From JBDRMN01 sp043812055 (lineage in GTDB: Bacteria; Patescibacteriota; Gracilibacteria; JAHISY01), in NCBI GenBank assembly GCA_043812055.1, contig JBDRMN010000003.1:1-8918 (forward strand): DNA of 8,918 nt, read 5' to 3'. Below are positions 1 through 6,198 of the stretch, in pieces. The translations under genes were made by a program, and so were the position numbers. How positions within the stretch are numbered: the stretch's first letter is position 1; every line of letters starts with the position of its first letter. The notes beneath the pieces are model-generated. The model had not been told where the DNA came from, did not search any database, and was given only the letters and a program-made list of their open reading frames with translations.

Positions 1-157
1 CATCATCGGAGCTACGGTGCTGCTGGCAATAATTGTTTACCTGCTCGTTCAGATCCTCGGCAATGTTCCGGTAGTGGGAGAATTTTTTCAGTGGGTGGGG
101 GGATTTGTGAAGGATATTCAGGAAGGGGCGGCGACATTGAAGAGTATAGGTAGATAG
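1..157 (+). CDS. C-terminal fragment of a membrane protein of unknown function
   Basis: The reading frame starting at base 2 is open from the window edge to a TAG at 155-157 and gives 51 residues. It begins IIGATVLLAIIVYLLVQIL, a strongly hydrophobic stretch that looks like one transmembrane helix. An amphipathic tail with NVPVVGEFF and VGGFVKDIQEG follows and ends LKSIGR. The 5' end lies outside the window, so length and family cannot be judged and I do not recognise the protein. Such an ending (last membrane helix plus a short tail of about 30 residues) is common in small membrane proteins. No convincing terminator follows: the T-run at 196-202 is not preceded by a clear stem. Chance is unlikely because the composition is coherent for a membrane segment, but the call rests on one short frame. 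Confidence 0.6.
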   Translation, partial: IIGATVLLAIIVYLLVQILGNVPVVGEFFQWVGGFVKDIQEGAATLKSIGR

Positions 158-211
158 TTTCTGGGGGCTATCTTTAGGACAATGTGCAACCCGGCTTTTT
201 TTGGTATGAAC

Positions 212-315
212 GGAATAATGGAATATGCCCCAAAGGGGCCCCTTTGGGGGAATAGTGGAATAATGGCCTGCTAACTTTTGGCCCTTATTCCCTTATTCCA
301 CTATTCTCCTATTCC
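212..315. repeat. Large composite inverted repeat upstream of dnaE
   Basis: Three nested or adjacent symmetric parts fill this spacer. An outer arm at 212-225 (GGAATAATGGAATA) faces 302-315 (TATTCTCCTATTCC), with 11 of 14 positions complementary. Inside lies a perfect 22-bp palindrome at 228-249 whose half is CCCCAAAGGGG. Next to it is a stem of two 20-nt arms, 249-268 and 280-299, with 18 of 20 pairs (one of them G-T) around an 11-nt loop. The arms are built from reiterated GGAATA/TATTCC words. It could fold as RNA or extrude as a cruciform. Its role is unknown: a mobile or REP-like repeat, a terminator for the upstream gene, or a dnaE control element are all possible. Confidence 0.8.
228..249. 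repeat. Perfect 22-bp palindrome
   Basis: The sequence reads the same on both strands and is centred between 238 and 239. Each half is CCCCAAAGGGG. The symmetry is exact over all 22 positions. It sits within the larger composite inverted repeat of the spacer. Confidence 0.9.
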
Positions 316-336
316 AAAACGAAGTTTTTGCCATGC

Positions 337-342
337 TAAACT
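337..342 (+). promoter_or_regulatory. Possible -10 element of dnaE
   Basis: TAAACT matches the TATAAT consensus at 4 of 6 positions and is preceded by TGC, giving an extended -10 form (TGnTAAACT). Nine bases separate it from the ATG, so transcription would begin within a few bases of the start codon. No good -35 was found; TTCCAA at 312-317 is weak. The element also contains an in-frame TAA (337-339), so translation cannot begin upstream of it. Confidence 0.3.
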
Positions 343-351
343 GCTTCAGTT

Positions 352-3300
352 ATGAGCTTTGTACACTTACATACGCATACGCATTATTCTCTCCTCGACG
401 GTCTCGGCAAACCCGAGGATTATCTGGCGGCGGCGCAGGAATTCAAAATGCCGGCGCTGGCGATTACGGATCATGGGAATGCCTACGGCTTGGTTGATTT
501 TTATAAAAAGGCACAAGAAGCGGAGCTGCAGCCGATCCTCGGCGTGGAGGCCTACCTCGCCCGCCACGGCCGCCATTCCAAACGTCCCAATGTGGATATC
601 AAGCCGTGGCACTTCGTGCTGCTGGCTCGGGATCTCACGGGCTATCAAAATATTCTCGAGCTGGTAACGAAGGCGAATCTGGAGGGGCACTACTACAAGC
701 CGCGGATGGATTTTGAATTGCTCGAGAAATACAGCTCGGGCCTGATCGGTATGTCGGCTTGCCTGCACGGAGAAATCCCGGAGAAATTACTTAGTGAGAA
801 TTATGAAGAAGCCGAGGACGCCGTGAGGCGTTATCAGAAGTTTTTTGGTAAAGAAAACTTTTACCTCGAGCTCCAGGATCACGTAAACATTCCCGAGCAG
901 AAGATTGCGAACGAACGTTTGATCGCACTGGCGCAGAAAATGAAGGTTCCGCTCGTGGCTACGAACGATTGCCATTATGTGAAGCAGGAAGATGCAGAGG
1001 CTCACGACGTGCTGATCTGTGTACAGACTGGCGCGCTGATCAGTGACGCTAATCGAATGAGCATGGCGGGGAATGATTTTTCGCTACGTAGTCCGGAAGA
1101 TATGCGTTCAGCGTTCCAAGACACTCCGGAGGCGATCAAAAACACTTTGGAAATAGCCAAGCAATGTAAGGTGGAATTACCACTCGGGAGGCGCTTGCTT
1201 CCGACTTACGCGACTCCTTTTCAACAGAATCCGGAGGAGTATTTGAAAGAGCTGTGTTATGAGGGGCTAGAAAAACGTTTTGAAATACAGACACCAGATA
1301 AACTGAAAAGAGTTGACGGAAATGAAGTTGAAAAAAAGAGAGAACAGGTTCCATCCGCCTTCGCCAAGGCTTCGGCGGACAAGGGGAACAGGGAACAGAA
1401 AAAACTTTCTCCCCCTTCCAAAGACGAGCAGAAGAAAATTATTGATCGTCTGGAATATGAATTAGGTGTGATTAACAAAATGGGCTTTGCGAGTTATTTT
1501 TTAATTGTTTGGGACTTCGTCAAATACGCGAAAGAAGTGGGGATTACGGTGGGGCCGGGACGCGGTTCGGCGGCAGGAAGTCTGATCTCTTATGCGCTGG
1601 GAATTACCGATCTAGATCCGCTGAAGTACGGTTTGCTTTTCGAGCGCTTCCTCAATCCGGAACGCGTCTCGATGCCGGATATCGACATTGACTTCGCGGA
1701 TAATCGGCGGGATGAAGTACTCGATTACGTGGCGGAGAAATACGGGCGGGATCACTTTGCTCGCATTATTACTTTCGGCACGCTGGCGGCCAAAGCGGCG
1801 GTGAAGGACACGGGGCGAGTTTTTGGGGTTTCGTTTACGGAGATGAATAACTTCACGAAGCTGATTCCGAGTCGGCCGGGAATTACGCTGGACGAGGCGC
1901 ATGAGGCGGAACCCTTGCTGCGCGAGGCAGTGAAACACGATCCCTTCAAAAAAATCTGGAAAATTGCCAAGCGCCTGGAGGGCGTGATTCGTCAGGCAGG
2001 TGTGCATGCCTGTGCGGTGGTGATTGCGGATAAGGCGCTACCCACCTATACACCGTTGCAGCAGGCTCCCGGAGATGAGGAAGACATCATCACGCAGTAC
2101 TCGATGCACCCGATTGAAGACATCGGCCTGCTCAAGATGGATTTCCTCGGTCTGCGGAACCTGACGATCATTCAGAAGTGCCTGAATATCATCCGCCGGA
2201 CGCGCAAAACTGACATTGAAGTCAGTGCGCTGCCGATGGATGACAAAAAGACTTTCGAGCTCTTCCAGCGCTCCGAAACGACCGGCGTGTTTCAGTTCGA
2301 ATCGAGCGGAATGAAGCGTTACCTCAAAGACCTGAAACCAACTGTTTTCGAAGATCTCATCGCAATGGTGGCGCTCTTCCGGCCGGGGCCGATGGAGAAC
2401 ATCCCGACCTACATTCGCGGTAAGCACGATCCGAAGTCGGCGCGTTACCCGCATCCGATTCTCGAAAAGCACCTGAAGGAAACACACGGTATCGCGGTGT
2501 ACCAGGAGCAGGTGCAGCAGATCGCCCAGTCTTTCGCAGGATTTAGTCTCGGTGAGGGGTATCTGATGATCAAAGCCGTAGCGAAGAAAATTCCGAAGCT
2601 ACTTAATAAGCAACGCAAATTATTCATCCAAGGTGCGGAGAAAAAGGGGCACTCTAAGACCGAGGCGGAAAAACTGTTTTCAATTATCGAGCCTTTTGCG
2701 GGTTATGGTTTTAATAAATCCCACGCAGCTTGCTACTCTTACATCTCCTACCAGACGGGTTATCTGAAGGCCCACTATCCGAGTGAGTTCCTCGCAGCGC
2801 TTTTGACGGCAGACCACGGCAACATGGATCGCTTGACGATTGACATCGACGAAGCAAACCGCATGAATGTGAAAGTGCTGCCACCGAGCGTGAATGAATC
2901 TTTGGCCAACTTTACAGTCGTTTCCGAGGGCAATATCCGTTTCGGACTGAACGCCATCAAGGGTGTGGGCGAAGGGCCGATTCACGCGATTCTGGAGGCT
3001 CGGGAAGCCGGGGGGAAATTCACCGATTTGGCCGACTTCGCCTCTCGAGTGGACCCAAGTGTTTTGAATAAACGCACTCTCGAAGCGTTGGCTTTCGGCG
3101 GGGCGCTGGACGATCTGGGTGAACGTAACGCCGTAGCGGCTTCGGCGAGTGATCTGGCTGATTTCGCCAAGGCGGCTAAAGAACAGGCGGAGACAATCCA
3201 GGGAAATCTATTTGACAACAGCTCAGCTGCCCCGAAGCTGGAGTTCAGATTGAAAAAGGTTGAACCCGCTTCGCGCTCCCAAAAGCTCAAGTGGGAAAAA

Positions 3301-3981
3301 GATCTGCTCGGCATGTACGTTTCGGCACATCCACTGGCGGGGCTGCGTAAAGCACTGGGCAAAAAGATTCACTTGGTCGAAAAGTTGGATAAAAAAGATT
3401 TGGGCAAGACTCACACCGTTGGCGGCATTGTTACCCAATTCCGCAAACTGATTACGAAGAAGTCGAAACAAATGATGGCGTTTGCGACAATCGAGGATCC
3501 CACGGGTAGTATCGAGGTCTCGATCTTCCCGAAAGTCTTCGCGAAATTTGGCGAACAAATTGAAAAAGACGAATTACTCTCTGTCACCGGTCGTCTGGAA
3601 TTCCGTAACGACGCCTTCCAGATTTCGGCTCACGAGATCACCCGTCTCGATCTGGAAAAGATTCGGGAAAAAGCGGAACAAGACGGTTTCATCGATGATT
3701 CGAATGGCAAGCCCGATGTGAAAACAGTCGAAACTCCCGCAGAACTACAACCGGCCAAAGCGCTGCAAATCAAACTCCCAATGAGCGTTGATTCGGCGAT
3801 CCTGCCCAAGCTCAAGCAACTCCTCGTGACGGCCAAAAGTGAAGCGGGGGCGGTGGTGGAGATTTTAATTCCAGAGAGCGAGAAGAAGACCAAACGAATT
3901 AAAGTTCCTTTTAAAGTGGGGATGGGGGAGAGTTTGGAAGGGGAGATTGTTGCTTTGGCGGAAGGGATCTCTGTTCAATGA
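352..3981 (+). CDS. dnaE: DNA polymerase III alpha subunit (DnaE)
   Basis: This is the replicative polymerase catalytic subunit, acting in the cytoplasm at the replisome. At 1209 residues it has normal length. The N-terminal PHP domain (about 1-280) keeps the likely metal ligands H5, H7, D40, E66, H87, C137, D206 and H208, so it may be an active phosphoesterase or proofreading site. The palm has GPGRGSAAGS, the catalytic PDIDIDF (D443, D445) and MDFLGLR (D597). A helix-hairpin-helix is seen around KGVGEG, a clamp-binding motif QGNLF at 950-954, and an OB fold at about 1021-1095. The start gives the classic MSFVHLHTH opening, and an in-frame TAA at 337-339 excludes an earlier one. Two oddities: residues 335-344 (SAFAKASADK) come from a palindromic repeat, and the usual LLRRAMGKK-like motif is GEGYLMIKAVAKK (734-746). 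No Shine-Dalgarno site is seen. Identity is certain. Confidence 0.98.
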   Translation: MSFVHLHTHTHYSLLDGLGKPEDYLAAAQEFKMPALAITDHGNAYGLVDFYKKAQEAELQPILGVEAYLARHGRHSKRPNVDIKPWHFVLLARDLTGYQNILELVTKANLEGHYYKPRMDFELLEKYSSGLIGMSACLHGEIPEKLLSENYEEAEDAVRRYQKFFGKENFYLELQDHVNIPEQKIANERLIALAQKMKVPLVATNDCHYVKQEDAEAHDVLICVQTGALISDANRMSMAGNDFSLRSPEDMRSAFQDTPEAIKNTLEIAKQCKVELPLGRRLLPTYATPFQQNPEEYLKELCYEGLEKRFEIQTPDKLKRVDGNEVEKKREQVPSAFAKASADKGNREQKKLSPPSKDEQKKIIDRLEYELGVINKMGFASYFLIVWDFVKYAKEVGITVGPGRGSAAGSLISYALGITDLDPLKYGLLFERFLNPERVSMPDIDIDFADNRRDEVLDYVAEKYGRDHFARIITFGTLAAKAAVKDTGRVFGVSFTEMNNFTKLIPSRPGITLDEAHEAEPLLREAVKHDPFKKIWKIAKRLEGVIRQAGVHACAVVIADKALPTYTPLQQAPGDEEDIITQYSMHPIEDIGLLKMDFLGLRNLTIIQKCLNIIRRTRKTDIEVSALPMDDKKTFELFQRSETTGVFQFESSGMKRYLKDLKPTVFEDLIAMVALFRPGPMENIPTYIRGKHDPKSARYPHPILEKHLKETHGIAVYQEQVQQIAQSFAGFSLGEGYLMIKAVAKKIPKLLNKQRKLFIQGAEKKGHSKTEAEKLFSIIEPFAGYGFNKSHAACYSYISYQTGYLKAHYPSEFLAALLTADHGNMDRLTIDIDEANRMNVKVLPPSVNESLANFTVVSEGNIRFGLNAIKGVGEGPIHAILEAREAGGKFTDLADFASRVDPSVLNKRTLEALAFGGALDDLGERNAVAASASDLADFAKAAKEQAETIQGNLFDNSSAAPKLEFRLKKVEPASRSQKLKWEKDLLGMYVSAHPLAGLRKALGKKIHLVEKLDKKDLGKTHTVGGIVTQFRKLITKKSKQMMAFATIEDPTGSIEVSIFPKVFAKFGEQIEKDELLSVTGRLEFRNDAFQISAHEITRLDLEKIREKAEQDGFIDDSNGKPDVKTVETPAELQPAKALQIKLPMSVDSAILPKLKQLLVTAKSEAGAVVEILIPESEKKTKRIKVPFKVGMGESLEGEIVALAEGISVQ
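1348..1389. repeat. Palindromic repeat inserted in frame in dnaE (SAFAKASADK type)
   Basis: The core at 1354-1379 has inverted arms TCCGCC (1354-1359) and GGCGGA (1374-1379) with an inner GCC/GGC pairing at the tip. CAAG follows, making a 30-nt unit read exactly as ten codons, SAFAKASADK (residues 335-344). An outer pair GTTCC (1348-1352) and GGAAC (1385-1389) adds a further possible stem. A near-identical unit occurs at 4499-4528 in the next gene. The insert lies in the variable linker between the PHP domain and the palm, where extra residues should be tolerated. Confidence 0.85.
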
Positions 3982-4058
3982 TCGATTATCAATGTACAGT
4001 GTGCAATGGGTGAGAGTGTTGGGATTGTTAGGATTATTGGGAGATATTAAGAAAAGGT

Positions 4059-4105
4059 CTTCAAGTCGTTAAGTCTTTGTGTCTTTGAGTTGCTTAGTTT
4101 CTAGT
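4059..4105. repeat. Degenerate 8-bp tandem repeat in the spacer after dnaE
   Basis: The stretch divides into 8-nt units ending AGT or TGT: CTTCAAGT, CGTTAAGT, CTTTGTGT, CTTTGAGT, TGCTTAGT, then a 7-nt TTCTAGT. The rough consensus is CTTTAAGT. A looser 9-bp periodicity lies just upstream (GTTGGGATT 4018-4026, GTTAGGATT 4027-4035). The rest of the 202-bp spacer (3982-4183) shows no small gene and no convincing dnaE terminator. Confidence 0.6.
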
Positions 4106-4171
4106 CCCTATACCCTAGCTTACGCCATTTTGTAGTATGACTTTGCAGAATCATGTCAGGAATTTTTCCTC

Positions 4172-4177
4172 TAGAAT
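4172..4177 (+). promoter_or_regulatory. -10-like element just upstream of the tRNA-thiolation-like gene
   Basis: TAGAAT matches TATAAT at 5 of 6 positions and is followed by exactly 6 nt and the GTG start codon. That spacing would place transcription initiation at or next to the G of GTG. No good -35 hexamer is visible at the usual distance. Confidence 0.5.
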
Positions 4178-4183
4178 TAATCG

Positions 4184-5188
4184 GTGAGCAAATCCAAACC
4201 CCCTCGCGCCCTCGTCCTCCTCTCCGGCGGCCTCGACAGTCAGCTGGCGATTCGCGTGCTTCAGAACGCCGGCTTAGAAGTGGCGGCGCTTACTTTCACA
4301 TCACCGTTTTTCAGCTCGGAGAAGGCGGAGCGAGCTGTGAAGCAATTAGGAGTCGAGCACATTATTGAGGACATTAGCGACATTCATTTCCCGATTGTCC
4401 TTGATCCGCCACACGGACGGGGCAAGAATATGAATCCGTGTATTGATTGCCATGGGCTAATGTTCCGTTTGGCTGCCGACATTGCGAGATCCCCGCTTTC
4501 CTCCTTCGCCAAGGCTACGGCGGACAAGTCGCGGGGACAGGGAGGCTTCGACATAGTCGCCAGTGGGGAAGTGCTGGGGCAGCGGCCGTTTAGTCAGAAT
4601 AAACAGGCGCTTAAGATTGTCGAGAAAATTGCGGGAATTGAAATTCTCCGGCCACTTTGCGCGAAGAATCTGGAAGAGACCGTTTACGAGCGCGAAGGCT
4701 TGGTTGACCGGGATAAGTTGCTCGATTTCCACGGGAAGAATCGCAAACCGCAGATCGCACTGGCAGCGGAATTTGGGATTAAAGATTACCCGACACCGGC
4801 CGGGGGCTGCCTGCTGACTGATCCGGGTTACTCGGCGCGTTTACGCGTGCTACTGGAACGCGATCCGCAGGCTACACCGGAAGATGCGAGCTTATTGAAA
4901 ACCGGTCGGTTTCTACCATTAGGCAAAAAGTCTTTTGCGATGATTGGGAGGGACAAAGCGGAGAGTGAAAAATTGCACACATTGGAATCACCCGAGATTT
5001 ACCTTATCAGAATGCAGGACTTCGTCGGTCCGACAGCATTGCTGCAGATCAAGAAGCCCGATTCATTCGAGAAAATCTTTCCGGAGTTAGCGGAGAGGAT
5101 CCGGGGGTATGGAAGGGATTCAAAAAGCCACGAAGGTGAAATCCAGTTCAAGGTCTGGGGTAAACTTGAAGATACACGAGAAATTTGA
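4184..5188 (+). CDS. PP-loop ATP pyrophosphatase, tRNA thiouridylase-like (MnmA/ThiI type)
   Basis: This 334-residue protein is probably a tRNA sulfur-transfer enzyme that adenylates a uridine before thiolation. The ATP-binding PP-loop is SGGLDS at 14-19. NPCIDC (C86, C89) and GGCLL (C209) match the positions of the two reactive cysteines of MnmA-like enzymes; having three cysteines also permits a [4Fe-4S] cluster, as in TtuA/TtcA-type thiolases (inference). GEVLGQRPFSQN and DYPTPAGGCLLTDPG are well-conserved blocks as I recall this family. The C-terminal part (about 220-320) resembles a small NFACT-R-like domain (from memory, uncertain). The GTG start is forced: an in-frame TAA lies two codons upstream (4178-4180) and the PP-loop follows at once. 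No Shine-Dalgarno site is present. Residues 106-115 (SSFAKATADK) come from a palindromic repeat inserted in a surface loop of the nucleotide-binding fold. The exact substrate is not determinable. Confidence 0.8.
   Translation: MSKSKPPRALVLLSGGLDSQLAIRVLQNAGLEVAALTFTSPFFSSEKAERAVKQLGVEHIIEDISDIHFPIVLDPPHGRGKNMNPCIDCHGLMFRLAADIARSPLSSFAKATADKSRGQGGFDIVASGEVLGQRPFSQNKQALKIVEKIAGIEILRPLCAKNLEETVYEREGLVDRDKLLDFHGKNRKPQIALAAEFGIKDYPTPAGGCLLTDPGYSARLRVLLERDPQATPEDASLLKTGRFLPLGKKSFAMIGRDKAESEKLHTLESPEIYLIRMQDFVGPTALLQIKKPDSFEKIFPELAERIRGYGRDSKSHEGEIQFKVWGKLEDTREI
4490..4537. repeat. Palindromic repeat inserted in frame (SSFAKATADK type), possibly nested
   Basis: The core at 4499-4524, plus CAAG to 4528, differs from the dnaE copy at only two of 30 positions and is read in the same frame, giving SSFAKATADK. 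One outer-arm mismatch (T4502) weakens the TCCNCC/GGCGGA stem. A second, stronger pair flanks it: TCCCCGC (4490-4496) and GCGGGGA (4531-4537). The flanking arms differ from those of the dnaE copy but are again complementary to each other. Confidence 0.85.
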
Positions 5189-5197
5189 TGTTTTTTG

Positions 5198-5262
5198 TCT
5201 GGATTTCCGCGTTCGCGGAAATTATGTCTGGGTCCCCCGCTGTGGCGGGGTGCGGGATGACA
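5198..5262. repeat. Two tandem palindromic repeat units at the convergent gene junction
   Basis: Each unit opens with TCTGG (5198-5202 and 5227-5231 as TCTGG) followed by a hairpin. The first hairpin is ATTTCCGCG (5203-5211) against CGCGGAAAT (5214-5222), perfect over 9 positions. The second is CCCCGC (5235-5240), loop TGTG, GCGGGG (5245-5250), followed by GGGATGACA. This resembles the widespread bacterial interspersed palindrome whose usual form begins TCTGGAT, has a CCCGC/GCGGG stem and ends ATGAC; its translation typically reads WIPAFAGMT, and here the plus strand reads VWISAFAE. The units fill the gap between the stops of the thiolation-like gene and fbp and could act as a two-way terminator, though neither hairpin has a U-run directly after it. 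Confidence 0.8.
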
Positions 5263-5269
5263 AGACTTT

Positions 5270-6163
5270 TTAGGCCTTCAAAAATTTATCAAAACGATCA
5301 ACTTCTTCCTTACTTCCCAGGCAAACGACGGTACGCTGGTCGAGAGCTTCGACCTTTTTTTCCAGAATAGACTTCTCGAGGTCGGAGCTGGCACCGCCGG
5401 CGGATTCGATGACCCGAGCGAGTGGAGCGCATTCATAAAGCAAGCGTAATTTGGCAGGACAACTCTCGCTGCCTGGATAACTGAAGACACCCCTACCTTT
5501 CACCAGGATCTGGTGGACGTCGGGGACCATGCCGCCAGAATAGCGCAGCTGGTAGCCGTTTTCCGCCCAGAAATCGAGTAAAGTCAGGTACTCCTTATTT
5601 TCCGCGCAGGCCCGCAAGTTTCCCGGTGCAAACATCTTGCCTTCACCTATTTCCATTTTCTTGATCGTCAGTTCCCATTCGCCGCTTTCTTGTAACGTGA
5701 ATTCAGCGGGGTTCTCGTCGATCGCGATCGTGAAAGTCGTGCGGGGACCGTAAATCGAGTAGCCCGCCGCGGGCATTTCTTTCCCAGTTTTACCGATGAA
5801 GCCTTTTCCAGGCCAGATGCCGAAAATCGTACCGACCGCTAGATTTACATCCACCAGGCTAGAGCCATCGAGGGGATCGAAAGCGACAGAGAATTCCCCA
5901 GCTTTATTTAATTCAATTTCTTCACTTTGCTCCTCACTCGCGGCGACTGCCACGGTGCCTGATTTTTTCAATTCGGCGAAAATGATTTTGTCCGCCAGGA
6001 CATCGAGCTTGAGCTGTTCCTCATTAAAAGTGTTTGTCGAACCGGCTTCACCCGTTTCCGCCGTCCGAATTTTCCCATCAATCTGTTTCACCGCCTCGGC
6101 GAGGGCGAGGATGGTTTTGGCGAGCTTGGGTTCGATTTTGGAGAGGTATTTTTCTAAAGTCAT
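5270..6163 (-). CDS. fbp: Class 1 fructose-1,6-bisphosphatase
   Basis: The enzyme removes the 1-phosphate from fructose 1,6-bisphosphate in gluconeogenesis and carbon recycling to the pentose phosphates; some relatives also act on sedoheptulose 1,7-bisphosphate. Family marks in order: KLDVLAD (52-58), SEE (76-78), the metal-binding FDPLDGSS (95-102) followed by VDVN, YSGGMVPDVH (208-217), KLRLLYE (238-244) with the last metal-ligand glutamate, and the C-terminal LDQRTVVCLGS. At 297 residues it is shorter than the roughly 330 of classical members, with a short N-terminus and a shortened segment near 185-205, so allosteric control by AMP may be absent (inference). The ATG is the only canonical start after an in-frame TAA nine codons upstream. 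No repeat-derived insert is present, unlike its neighbours. A good promoter precedes it. The identity is secure; substrate range is not. Confidence 0.95.
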   Translation of the reverse strand: MTLEKYLSKIEPKLAKTILALAEAVKQIDGKIRTAETGEAGSTNTFNEEQLKLDVLADKIIFAELKKSGTVAVAASEEQSEEIELNKAGEFSVAFDPLDGSSLVDVNLAVGTIFGIWPGKGFIGKTGKEMPAAGYSIYGPRTTFTIAIDENPAEFTLQESGEWELTIKKMEIGEGKMFAPGNLRACAENKEYLTLLDFWAENGYQLRYSGGMVPDVHQILVKGRGVFSYPGSESCPAKLRLLYECAPLARVIESAGGASSDLEKSILEKKVEALDQRTVVCLGSKEEVDRFDKFLKA

Positions 6164-6169
6164 AACCCA

Positions 6170-6198
6170 ATTATCGGTGATCCCTTGTTAATTATCAA
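6170..6198 (-). promoter_or_regulatory. Promoter of fbp with near-consensus -35 and -10
   Basis: On the minus strand TTGATA (6193-6198, 5 of 6 to TTGACA) is followed by a 17-nt spacer and GATAAT (6170-6175, 5 of 6 to TATAAT). Exactly 6 nt then separate the -10 from the ATG at 6161-6163, predicting initiation at the A of the start codon. The -35 lies inside the last codons of the upstream transposase gene, so fbp is probably transcribed independently. Confidence 0.7.

Noticed and set aside
158..211. Intrinsic terminator at the T-run near 196-202
   Set aside because: No stable GC stem immediately precedes the T-run.
4059..4105. CRISPR-like array
   Set aside because: The 8-bp units are contiguous and degenerate, with no spacers and no cas genes nearby.
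4153..4368. Frame with an ATG at 4153, upstream of the thiolation-like gene
   Set aside because: It is in a different frame from the PP-loop protein and encodes no recognisable sequence; the GTG at 4184 is forced by the in-frame TAA at 4178.
5185..5370. Small plus-strand frame of 61 codons overlapping the end of fbp
   Set aside because: Its first half is the translation of the palindromic repeats (VWISAFAE) and its second half is antisense to fbp.
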